Below are positions 23,457 to 33,435 of a DNA stretch of 64,000 nucleotides, piece after piece (position 1 is the stretch's first letter; each line of letters begins with the position of its first letter). This DNA is from Hydrangea macrophylla. Its lineage: Eukaryota > Streptophyta > Magnoliopsida > Cornales > Hydrangeaceae. The position numbers and the translations under genes were made by a program. Below the pieces are notes generated by a model. That model was given only the letters and a program-made list of their open reading frames with translations. It searched no databases and was not told the DNA's origin. The DNA is taken from NCBI GenBank assembly GCA_033977485.1, contig CM066988.1, positions 28,810,501 to 28,874,500 on the forward strand, in the 5' to 3' direction.

Positions 23457-24094
23457 CTATTTATTATTTTAGCATCAAATTAGCATACATGATACAACCA
23501 AATCTCTAAAGTTGTAGTTTTGAAGATCACATAGAAAGGCTTATTGTCATTGTTTTTCTTGGTCTATTTAAGCAATTCTTGTGACCCAAACTGCTGATTG
23601 ATTTGTTTGTTCTAGCAAAAAAATAAGCAGATCTGGTCCAAAAAATAGTTGGTCCGTAAGCAAGTTACCGGGGGGGGTGGCGTTGGGTTATTTTTCAAGA
23701 TTATTTTTATGTTTGATCAATTCTACAACATATTAACCAAACACCAAACCATAATAAGCAATTCTACTATTAAGCAGTTCTACCAATCACTATAAAGATT
23801 GCATAAGCATAAGCATAGACGAACATGCTTAGAGTTGTTAGTCATATAGTTAAGGAAAAGTGGCCAAAAAGAACAGGTTTAATTTTGAACGAGAAACTTG
23901 CTTTACTTATTTTCTTTCTTTGATTGTTCTATACTTGCTAGGCGCAATCATCGTTGAGGGGAGAATTCTTTGGTGCAGTCAATGGTTTTGACCGCACTAT
24001 GCGGTCAAGAGAGAGAAAGGTGGGAGGGGCTGAGAGTGTGACAAGTAGCTATGGAGCATTCAATGCTATCAAGTTTCCCAGTTACACAACCGGT
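23457..24094. other. Unassigned AT-rich DNA
   Basis: No ORF, repeat family or structure recognised, apart from a short G run at 23670. An inverted GACCGCA-CTA-TGCGGTC at 23990-24006 is the only local palindrome. Confidence 0.5.
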
Positions 24095-24975
24095 CAACCA
24101 AGTATGATTGTAACTCGCATGAGGAGGATTGTAACTATATGATAAGAGATTGTAACACAGATATTGTAACATTGTGAGAAGGATTGTAACTAAATGAGTA
24201 AAGACAATAACACGCATAAGAAGTTTTGTAACTGTATTCCAAGAGATTGTAACATCGTGAGTAGTGTGGTAACTGTATGAGGTGTGATTATAACTTGCCT
24301 GAGGAGGATTGTAACTGTATGACAAGAAATTGAAACACATATATTGTAACATCGTGAGAAGGATTGCAACTCTATGAGAAAACACTGTAACTCGTATGAG
24401 GAATTTTGTAACTGTATGACAAGAGATTGTAACATCGTGAGTTATTTGGTAATTGTATCAGGTGTAATTGTAACTCACATGAGGAGGATTGTAACTGTAT
24501 GACAAGATATTGTAACACATATATTATAACATCGTGAGAAGGATTGTAACTACATAAGACAAGACTGTAACTAGCATGAGGAGTTTTGTAACTATATGAT
24601 AATATATTGTAACTGTATGGCAAAAGATTGTAACATCATGAGAAGTTTTGTAACTGTATGACAAGAGATTGTAACACAGATATTGTAACATCGTGAGAAG
24701 GATTGTAATTATATGATAAAAGACTATAACTCGCAAGAGGAGTTCTGTAACTCTATGACAAGAGATTGTAACATCGTGAGTAGTTTGTAACATCGTGAGA
24801 AGTTAACTGTATGACAAAAGATTGTAACTTGAAGGTAGAACCATAAAGAAAGATTGTAACTATTGCCACGGTATATTGTAACTCCGTAAGAACAAACTGT
24901 AACTCCATGACAAATGATTGTAACTTGAATGTAGAACCATTATAGAGATTGTAACTCTGTGAGGTAAAACTATAC
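24095..24975. repeat. Tandem array rich in TTGTAAC
   Basis: Units of about 20-25 bp (GATTGTAACATCGTGAGAAG, GATTGTAACTGTATGACAAG, TTTTGTAACTG) repeat some 35-40 times and form a looser higher-order period of about 180-200 bp. Minus-strand frames through it are repeats of SYN and VTI words and are not genes. Confidence 0.85.
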
Positions 24976-25139
24976 CCAAATGCATTTATGTTTCCAACAA
25001 CAGGTAGGTAGATCATTTAGTACACCAATTAAACTGGCTTGTGACAAAGGGTTCTTTATGTAATTCCTATATTTCTAGAGTGTATATTAAATAAGACATC
25101 GTATTTGTACCTGTACAACCTTGTCCTTCTTTATGGTAA

Positions 25140-25572
25140 AACTTTGGATACCAATTGATTGCCCTTGTGTCTTAATCGATTGGCACTTTTTGCATACCAA
25201 TCAATTGCCATCCTACCAACCTAAATTCAATACGTATCATATACCAATCGATTGCCCTTGACTCACAATCGATTGCCATAAAATATCTATAACAAACCGA
25301 TTGCTTCTACTTCAATCGATTGACATCTACAGAGATAAGTTTTCAACTTTGCCTCGTGGTTTGACACATGGCACTCTCATTTCCTATATATATGCATTCA
25401 TTTTGGGGTCTTGGACTCTTTTCAGTTTATGTGAGAGAGAGAGAGAGAATAGAGATATATATACACATATCCATACACATATATATACACAACCATACAC
25501 ACACTTTCGTGTAAGAGAGGGAAAGGAAAGAAAGAAGAAGATAGAAGGAAGAAGAAATAAGAGGAGAAAGAG

Positions 25573-25647
<75 letters not shown>

Positions 25648-26010
25648 AAGCTTGAAGATTTATAAGCCGAACACACCCCAAACATTTTTAGGTGAGTTAT
25701 AAACTCACTTGGTCTCACTATATACTATTTTTACTAGTTTATATGAAGGTTAGATGTATTAAATATGTCTTTAAGATGTTGATATGTTCTATTTTATGTT
25801 TCTACTAAAGAAGACGGAGTACCAATCGATTGGACTTTTCCCAATATATTGCCATCAGTTGAGTTCCAATCTGTTGGATAGATTACCAATCGATTGCCAT
25901 TGATTGTAACCCAATCGATTGCCAAAGTTTTCAATCAATTGACATTGGTTTGGATCTAATCAATTGAGTTTTTATCCCAATTGATTGACCCTTGTACCAA
26001 TCGATTGACA
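25140..26010. repeat. Two clusters of the CAATCGATTG palindrome
   Basis: ACCAATCGATTGCC and variants recur about 7 times at 25140-25325 and about 10 times at 25815-26010, on both sides of the TATA box and GA-rich leader of the Tekay-2 LTR. Spacing is loose, about 20-40 bp. Confidence 0.7.
25385..25697 (+). promoter_or_regulatory. Tekay-2 LTR core promoter, GA-rich leader and splice donor
   Basis: TATATATA at 25385 precedes a long (GA)n-rich leader (25430-25650). AG-GTGAGT at 25690-25697 is a near-perfect plant 5' splice site. The order mirrors Tekay-1. The long frames in the GA run are artefacts. Confidence 0.5.
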
Positions 26011-26313
26011 TTAGCAGAACATGGATTATTTCTTTGGTTCATTATATAAAGGGTTCGATTGCTGGATTCTTGATTTGGATTTTTATTATGCGATTTTGGA
26101 TTGATCAGGAATAATGTAGCAACAAAGATAAGTATGATTAAGAATAAGAGATTAACGTAATGACGTTAGATGCTATGCAGTTCTTGGCTGAGTTCAATAT
26201 TTGTTCATTTCAATCAGAGTGGTTAGGCCACAATAGGAAGTCAAGTATCAATGTTAGTACAGAACATAAGTAGGTTTGATAAGTTCTGGGAATCGTACGT
26301 AGGCAGGGCTAAG

Positions 26314-26727
26314 CATGGGCGGACTCACATAGTAGTCAGGGGTGGCACAGGCCTCCCCTGGATTTTTTAAAATTACAAAATTACATGTAATATTTTGTAG
26401 ATTTTAGAAATAGGGCCTCCTAAATTTCACATAGGCTCCCTTGGACTTCTAAAAATTCTAGATTTACATGTAATATTTTACAATTTTGAGACATAGGCCT
26501 TCCCGCACTTTTGAAAATTCTAGACTTAAATGTAATATTTTGCAAGTTTTATATAAATTACATGATATACTCCAAATTAGGGGGTGTTAAACCAAGTCTA
26601 CATACAATTCTATCATTTTACACATAATTACATGTAGGTAGACCCAAAAAAATTTGCCTCAGGGGCACTACCCCCGAACCCTTCTATAGTCTAGGCCCCC
26701 CTTGACCAAAAATCTTGGGTCCCCCTG
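26314..26727. mobile_element. hAT-type MITE
   Basis: An 8-bp direct repeat GGGCTAAG (26306-26313 and 26728-26735) flanks a 414-bp segment starting CATGGGCGGACTCAC and ending GTCCCCCTG, whose complement is CAGGGGGAC. Imperfect CA(G/T)GGGCGGAC ends with an 8-bp duplication fit hAT MITEs. The inside has AATTACATGTAATATTTT repeats and no ORF. Confidence 0.72.
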
Positions 26728-27189
26728 GGGCTAAGTAGTCCTGAGATAGCCAGATGATCCTTGTTATATCCTTAACGAGCGGTGATGGATTAAATCCTTG
26801 ACGAGCAGTGAATGGGGGATCACTGGTAGCCATCGATGAGTCGTGGCAATAGATTTAATATGTTGTTGTTTGAAGCTTTGTATCCCTAACATACGATGGA
26901 TGGGTTATATCCTTAACGAGCTGGGGATGGACTGATGTGGTGTCCATGACATGCGATTGATGATATATATCCTTAACGAGCGATGGACAGAATGATGATA
27001 TGTTTATATATGTTAAACGATTGAGTCTGTTCTTTTAGTCAAGGTATGTTGGTTATCATGTCGATTATCGGTCTTCGGATAATACGATGATAAGGGTTGA
27101 GTAACGAAGTTTGAATAGAGATGAAGATACTGTTGTAACACTATATCTTATAACTTTCATAACTTGTTATTATGCGATAAAATTGGGGA

Positions 27190-27784
27190 TGTTGGCAAAA
27201 TTTGGGTAAGAGAGTAAGAAGAAATAAACATGAGAGTTGTATGTGGTTTGGCCATGTTAATGAAGGAACCTACATCCACGGGTGTGTCTAAGCATGTACA
27301 CTATACTGTAAAAATGCCGGGGACCTTTGGTGAACTAACAATAGTTTGGATATACTACAGGTCGACCGGGCACAATTATGATTGCTATAGAGGTGCTATG
27401 TAGACTGAAAAGTTATGAGGTGAGTGGTATCTTTTATAGATGTCAGAGACCTACTCGTACAAGGAAATTAGACAGATTAAGTTATACAATCTCATTTATG
27501 ATTAATTGGCATTAATCAAGGGCCAAATTGCATTAGGAAATGTTTTACACATTCCATTAGTCTTTTAGCTTGAGTAGGAATCTGATTGAAACATTTTGGA
27601 TCATGCCTTGTGGCAGGGGTGAGCAGTCCCTGTGATGAGTCGTGCTTATGCCTTCTTCCCGACCTGTTGGTCGGGGATCATATATATACCGCTCGAGAAG
27701 CCTCAGGTAGTCCGGACCACTTGAGATTGCCAGTTACAAAGTAGAATCGTTCGGTTATATAGTAGAGCTAATTTTGGACGTATC
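27190..27784 (-). repeat. LTR of the gag-only element (3' LTR)
   Basis: 595 bp, from TGTTGGCAAAATTT to GGACGTATCA on the plus strand, matching 30210-30821 and 1104-1718. Confidence 0.85.
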
Positions 27785-28732
27785 AGTTGCTCCCCTTTTC
27801 TAAGGTTGGCTGGATCCTATATCGGGGCAAGTTTGGAAATCTGTTTCATGCCACTTGCCATTATCTGAGTGCTCAGGAATTAGCTAAGAGTTGAGGCTTG
27901 GTCTAATTTGGAGTCTTTTGTGTAAGTCAGATCCCAGGATGGTTGTCTTCTGTCCAGTTAGCCTTAGTCAAGATTGTTGGGTAGAAGAACTTGACTATGT
28001 TGGTAAAGCCGACCTAAAGCGTATTACTTTAGGGTCTTTTTATACTAACTCGCCAGGATGGTTTTCTTCCGCCCAGCTAGCCTTCGTCAAGACTGTTAGC
28101 AGAAGTGCTTGACCATGTTGGTAAAGCCGACCTAAAGCGTATTGCTTTAGGGTCCTTTTACTCCTCTATCGTGGGCCAACCTAAGAGGATTTAGTCACCT
28201 CTATCGTCAATTTGGACCTAAGCGGAGACCCAAAATGCATGGATTTTAGGGATTTCTTTTACTCCTCTATCGTGGGCCAACCTAAAAGGATAACCTCTAT
28301 CGTTGGTTTGGACTTAAACCGAGTCAGTGCCTCTGAGTATTGTAGGCACTCGAGTTGTCTAATGGTTTTACCTAGTTAACCCCAAGGCCTGTAAATACTC
28401 GGTATGATCTCCTGTAGTTTTTGTTCCCTCTTACCCCCCAAGCTTTTATTGCGGTGGGCATTATAGGAACAATTACTATAGGTGGCTAACCTAGAATGTT
28501 CGTGGTTTTAGGGTCTTTTGATGACTTAGGCAGGATTTTGAGGTCTTTCGCCAACTAGGTACAGTGGTCTTCGGTTTCCTCGGGGTTGAGCTCGAGGTCT
28601 TTTTAGCACCTCGGTAGTTGAACCCAAGGTCTTTTTGGTGTGCTCCGGGGATCAACGAGGAGTTAATAGGCGATCTGAATCTTTCTAGAAGCCCTTTGGC
28701 AGTTTAAGCTCCTGTCTATTTTGAGCTAGAGG
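27785..28732 (-). other. 3' region of the gag-only element
   Basis: No ORF. A unit of about 125 bp containing CCAGGATGGTTTTCTTC, TTGGTAAAGCCGACCTAAAG and TTTAGGGTC is tandemly duplicated at 27935-28165, and ACTCCTCTATCGTGGGCCAA recurs at 28160 and 28261. Confidence 0.6.
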
Positions 28733-28940
28733 TAAGGTTGGGATCACTGGATCCTGATTGCTACAAACTAGAGGTCGGGTTGGGGTTGCCATACCCAGAC
28801 CGATGTGAACTAGAGGTCGCGTCAAGGCTGCCTGACCTAGATCGTTGTGATCTGGAGGTCAGGTTGTGGCTACCAGACCTAGACCGTTGTGATCTGGAGG
28901 TCAGGTCAGGGCTACCGGACCTGGACCGCTGTGAATAGAA
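28733..28940 (-). repeat. 42-bp tandem repeat, five units, in the gag C-terminus
   Basis: GACCTAGACCGTTGTGATCT...GGTCAGG recurs every 42 bp with changes. On the minus (gag) strand it encodes a 14-residue Ser/Arg unit like GSHNLTSRSQRSRS. The plus-strand frame (LPDLDRCDLEV repeats) is a shadow. Confidence 0.75.
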
Positions 28941-30147
28941 GGAACTGCCAGAACTATTGGGCTGATCTCGCTTTTGCTTATTTCTTGAAGGCTTGCTGCT
29001 TACGTGTACGGGGTCTTTGGTCTTTTTTAGAAATTCTTCAGTGTCAACAACCTTTCTAACCCTCTCTGCGAGTTCAACAAAGGTTTCTGGTTAGTTTTTG
29101 TGAAATGATGTGGCGTACTTAGTGTGTTGAACTCCTGAGCAGAAGGCTGTATTTGAGTCAGTTTCATCCAGTTCATAGATCCCGAGCTTTTCCTGGCTGA
29201 ATCAGTCGGTGAACTCCTTGAGGGACTCATAATTCCTTTGCCTGACAGTTAGCAACTGTATGTCAGGCTTTGGATGTTCATGCATACTGATGAACTGGTT
29301 GATGAACTGCTTGCTTAGTTGCTTGAAATCTTTGACTGATTGGGGTTTTAGGGAGTGAAAGCATTACGCGGCTGGGCCTTTCAAAGTGCTAGGGAAGGCC
29401 AAGTAATACAGTTCATCGACATTGGTGGCTAGGGCCATCTAAGCCTTGTAGGTCTAGACGTGGTCGACCAGGCTTCCAGAGTCGTAAGAATCTAGGCGAG
29501 GTGGTTTAAATTTACACGGGAAGGGAAACCTCGTGATTCGGCTGGAGAACGTTGACTCAGCCTCGATATTGATATATGTAGCATCCTGGCCTAAGTGTTT
29601 GGCCATACCGTCGATCTGTTTCTCCAAATTCTTGATACGAGCCGCCATCCCTTCCCGACCAGTATCCGGGACGTAGGTCGGGTTAGTCAAATAGGCTTCC
29701 TTCTCATGGCGGTGTGCTGTCCCCTGGGATCGGGCTCCACTATGACTCCGCCTGAATGTGTGCCTAAGATCACCTCAGCTCTTGGCCGAGTGACCCTGGA
29801 TTGATTCCCAGGCCATACACTCCCACCTCTCCGCTCTGGTAGCACACCTACCATTGATGTCTCTGGCATCCTCAATGCGGGACGGGTTGGCTCGAGCACG
29901 TTGTCTAGTCAAGATCGGTTCCTGACCGTGCTTAATATTCTCGGGCTATTTCTCGGCCACTAGAGGATTGCTTTGTTGGGCTAGCAGGGCTTCAATCTGC
30001 TGTTTAAGTTTAACGTTGACCCTCCAAGAGCTAAGCAAGAACTACAGTAATTTGCTCTGGGATGAGGATAGCTGCTGCTAGTGTCGGAGCCGGCGGATCC
30101 GCCTTACTAGTTTTGTAGGCAGTCATCTTGCTCTTCTTCAGGGGCAT
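28936..30147 (-). pseudogene. gag: gag of the gag-only element, broken
   Basis: The start is ATG at 30147 (MPLKKSKMTAYKTSKADPP). Conserved blocks: a coiled-coil-like stretch at 29454-29690 with GREGMAARIKNLEKQ and RFPFPCKFKPPRLDSYDSGS, a capsid core near 29290-29450 with LAFPSTLKGPAA and KQFINQFI, then AERVRKVVDTEEF near 29050. The Ser/Arg repeat follows at 28733-28940. Multiple stops and shifts occur. It would form particles and bind RNA. It is a close relative of the fragment at 1-1042. Confidence 0.78.
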
Positions 30148-30209
30148 GATTATCAGCTAAGAAATTTGTTCTTCAAGAAATTTGTCAATTCCTACAAACA
30201 GCGCAAAGA

Positions 30210-30821
30210 TGTTGATGCCAAAATTTAGGTAAGAGAGTAAGAAGAAATAAACAAGACAGTTGTATGTGGTTCGGCCTTGTTAATGAAGGAACATACGTCC
30301 ACGTGTATGTCTTTGCACATGCACTATACTGTAAAAAATCTAAGGACCTTTGGTGAACCAATAGCAATTTGGAGCCACTAGAGGTCGGCCGAGCACGTTT
30401 ATGATTGCTATAGGAGTACTATACAGACTGAAAATTGTTCCCTTTCTATGGGGGTGAGTGGTCTCTTTTATAGATGCAAGAGACCTACTCATACAAGGAA
30501 GTTAGACAAATTAAGTAATACAATCTGATTTAGGATTGATTGGCATTAATCAAGGGAATTTCCTAATTATATTAGGAAACGTTTACACATTCCATTAGTC
30601 TTCTAGCTTGAGTAGGAATCTGAATAATCATCCTGGATCATGCCTTGGGGCCTGGGTGAGCTGTCCTTGTGACGAACCGTGCTTGCGTGATCTTCCTAAC
30701 TTGTTGGTCGGGGCTCGTACATATACCGCTCGAGAAGCCTCAAGTAGTCTGAACCGCTCGAGATGGTGCCGGTTACAAAGTAGAACCGTTCGGTAATATA
30801 GTATAGCCAATTTTCGTATCA
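30210..30821 (-). repeat. LTR of the gag-only element (5' LTR)
   Basis: 612 bp, from TGTTGATGCC to TTTTCGTATCA. Just inside it (30186-30209) the minus strand reads TTTGCGCTGTTTGTAGGAA, a decayed version of the primer site at 1081-1102. Confidence 0.85.
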
Positions 30822-31316
30822 ATTAGTACATTATGAGTTTCTATTCACTCAGATCTTAGTAAGCTGATGACTGCTATTGCCTGGACATTCCCCATCCAGA
30901 TTATCCTATCCCTCTAAATGCAGATAATGGAGCTTATGACTACAGCTACTACATTGAAGGGTAATATGCAGAGGATGGCCCCACTGATGCTGATTATGCC
31001 AAAATAGGCTATTATGCTGACGACTACCCGTATGCCAAATAGAGATGAAGAAGTTATATTCAATTTATATTTGTCGAACTTTATTAGTTAAACGGGTACT
31101 TGGGCATATGTTGTCTCCAGACCGGTTATGATCCTGATGACCACTCTCATATTGTAATTGATAGAATTGTTATTATATATTCAATGTCTAGTATTCATGT
31201 TTTTTTAGTTAGACTAATACTATGTGGTAAGGGCAATTTAATGACATTCACCCGTTATTCCCTATGGACCCAAAAGGGAATTTTTTTTTCTATTTTTGCT
31301 GTTCCAGGGCGTGACA
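30822..31316 (+). repeat. End of the Tekay-2 LTR
   Basis: Contains GACTACAGCTACTACATTGA and TGATGCTGATTATGCC, recalling the Tekay-1 LTR end, and closes with TTCCAGGGCGTGACA. The Tekay-1 LTR ends TTTCAGGGCGTGACA. Confidence 0.7.
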
Positions 31317-31323
31317 AGATTTT

Positions 31324-31336
31324 TGGTATTAGAGCC
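31324..31336 (+). other. Primer-binding site of Tekay-2
   Basis: TGGTATTAGAGCC, eight bases after the LTR end. It differs from the initiator-Met type site by one C-to-T change. Confidence 0.8.
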
Positions 31337-31470
31337 TTAGGTTCTGATACTTTCATTCACTAACGATTCCACACCATCTGGTCCTAGTATTTTAAGATTC
31401 TCTGAGATGAGATATGAGTTTAAGATGTGTTCGTCCTCCTGACGATAGATAGGTTCCTTTACAGTTTATC

Positions 31471-32200
31471 ATGGATCTGGATTTCTAGTTGTTTGTGGAA
31501 GATTCTTTTGGCGGACATGTTATTTATGGCGACACTATGGATCCAGCCATTCAAGAGATATACCAGAGCCATATTCGCTAGACCGCTAATTGTTATTTGG
31601 AAGAGAGGATGTAGACTTCTCTCTATGTTGTGGGCAGGACACACCCGACAGAGATATGCATGAATGCGTATCATTACTCTATGACCTGAGCAACCATATA
31701 CCAGGAGATGGCTAGATTGATTCAGAGTAAGCCAGAGGTATACGAGATTGAGTTGTGAGCTATTATAGGAGGGCTTGTTCTGCCAGAGCCTGCAGCTGCA
31801 CCACCACTGGTAGGCCCACTATCACCAGTACCCGACATATCAGTTCTCGAGCCTGAGATGATTCAGGGTGAGAAGGACCCAGAGCCAGAGGATGGGGACT
31901 ATGAGGACCCAGCAGAAGAGGAGCTTGCAGACGATGACGACGATGATGATGAGTCGGAGGATGACCCAGAGGAGCCAGTGTATGTTTTCGACGAGGAACC
32001 TAAGCTAGAGGAGAGGACCCCAAGGCCATTGAGACAGATATAGTGGTTGGAGAGGATGACATAGTGGTAGATGAGACATGATTATGGAGATAGTAGAGAA
32101 GGATGTTCCTGACGAGGATATAGTTGTGCCGGAGGTACCCGTTATGCATGAGTTACTAGCTAGACCTATAGTTCATAAGGCAGCAATGGCCGATATGGCA
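31471..32200 (+). pseudogene. Tekay-2 ORF0, acidic extra ORF
   Basis: The ATG at 31471 opens a frame to 32043 with five stops: MDLDF, stop, LFVEDSFGGHVIYGD, then a helical-looking region (IYQEMARLIQSKPEVYEIE), a Pro/Ala stretch (LPEPAAAPPL) and an acidic tract (EEELADDDDDDDESEDDPEE). After a 1-nt shift near 32030 it continues as GEDDIVV, VPDEDIVVPEVPV and ends AAMADMA at 32200, where a GTAAGA splice donor stands. It matches Tekay-1 ORF0 in position, in FGGH near the start and in acidity. No catalytic motif is seen. Conservation of both parts in two diverged copies suggests that it was once under selection. Confidence 0.65.
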
Positions 32201-32297
32201 GTAAGATGTTTTATTTGTTATATGTTGATTAGTAGAACTGCTAGTTCTTGTTGGTTCTCGCTCTTTCTTGATTTTGTTTCTCCGAGAAGACTGTCAG
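32201..32297 (+). other. Predicted 97-nt intron between ORF0 and gag
   Basis: GTAAGA opens and CTGTCAG closes a 97-nt segment with a long pyrimidine-rich run (32240-32283). Removing it joins ORF0 codon GCA at 32200 to 13 open codons (32298-32336) in frame with the gag ATG at 32337. The size is normal for a plant intron. There is no transcript evidence. Confidence 0.45.
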
Positions 32298-32336
32298 TTA
32301 ATCAATAGGTCGAGGTACACAACACACATTATCACT

Positions 32337-33435
32337 ATGGTTAGACCGAGGAATCAAGCATGATTAGGAGCCCCTATTCCAGAAGGCATGGATCCAACGA
32401 GCATTTTTGAAGTCTTCGTGTAGAGGATTGAACATGTGGGTGATGCTTATAACCACTCCACTCACTAGAGACCTAGTGTAGCACCGCCACTGAGACAGAC
32501 TGGTGATAAGTTACTTGAACATTTCTGTGGATTTCTCCAAAAGAAATTTGACAGATTGACAGAGCCATGGAAGGTGGAATAGTTGATACGGGAAGTTGAA
32601 TTGATTTGTGAATTTTGGAATGCACTGAGCAAGTTAAGCATTCTCTTGCCACATTTTAGGTCACCTATGCTGCCGCAGATTGGTGGGAAGCCGAAAGAAC
32701 TTCCATAGGAGCTGAAACTGGATGGAGAATGCCTTGGGGGATATTCCGGGAAAGCTTTATGGATAAATACTTCCTAGAAGATGAGAGAGATCAATAGGAA
32801 AAGAACTTTCTGAGCCTGGTCCAAGGATGATGGACTATATGAGAATATACTACACAATTTGAGTGATTGTCTCAATTCGCTCCGTACATGATCGATACAT
32901 CGCAGAAGAAGGTGAAGAGATTTCACCAAGGATTGAACCCTCACCTCAGACGTATGATGGTTGGTCATCTAAATCAGTCGTTTGAGGGGATTGTCAAATT
33001 TGTTGCAGGGTTGGAAAAGGACGCTTATCCACCACAGCAACCATAGATAAATCGACCTTAGTAGTCGAGAAGTTTTTCGCAGTAGAGGAAATTCCAGAAC
33101 CAACCACCGAGAAATACCCAAGGATGGAGAGAGTAATTTTCAAGGGAACCAGGAAGCCTCAGCAGGTTATCCTCGACCCCAACAATATAGCCAGTAGGGA
33201 CCACAGCCTTAGGCACTGCTAACAGCCCTGCCAAACAATAATGGAGGGTGTTTTGAATTATGGGAAGCTAGTGCACATTGGCAAGTTCTGCACAGTCTCT
33301 AGGGTTAATCACCGGATGGATGCTAACAGTCGAAACTGCAATAAGCTAGGGCACTTGAGCAGGGACTATTGTGCACCATGCGGAGGGTATTATGGGGCAC
33401 CGTTCGGGGTATACAAGGACCCCAAGATCAGATAA
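32337..33435 (+). pseudogene. gag: Tekay-2 gag, heavily decayed
   Basis: Recognisable pieces in changing frames: MVRPRNQA at the start, PLRQTGDKLLEHF, KKFDRLTEPWKVE, YAAADWWEAER, a FRESFMDKYF block, FHQGLNPHLRRMMVGHL, and a zinc-knuckle remnant NCNKLGHLSRDY near 33345 with two of its Cys changed. Many stops (for example 32361, 32451, 32580) and several shifts occur. The order is that of Tekay-1 gag, and some blocks are better preserved here past the point where Tekay-1 is interrupted. Confidence 0.75.

Larger units (their letters stand above)
27190..30821 (-). mobile_element. Gag-only LTR retrotransposon, minus strand
   Basis: Two LTRs (27190-27784 and 30210-30821) enclose 2.4 kb with a primer site, a broken gag and a 3' region, but no pol. 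It is inserted in the Tekay-2 LTR. The size and content fit terminal-repeat elements carrying only a GAG domain, which rely on proteins from other elements; an internal deletion of a larger element is the alternative. No target duplication was recognised (GGGGA versus ATTAG). Confidence 0.82.

Noticed and set aside
24005..25016. Chain of minus-strand frames rich in SYN and VTI words
   Set aside because: They follow the tandem array, differ only by frame of the repeat, and show no non-repetitive domain.
25301..25718. Arg/Glu- and Ser/Leu-rich frames
   Set aside because: They are products of the (GA)n leader in the Tekay-2 LTR.
27891..28112. Small plus-strand frame in the 3' region of the gag-only element
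   Set aside because: It runs through a tandem duplication on the antisense strand and has no recognisable domain.
28738..28938. Plus-strand repeat protein (LPDLDRC units)
   Set aside because: The 42-bp repeat is explained by the minus-strand gag; the plus frame is a shadow.
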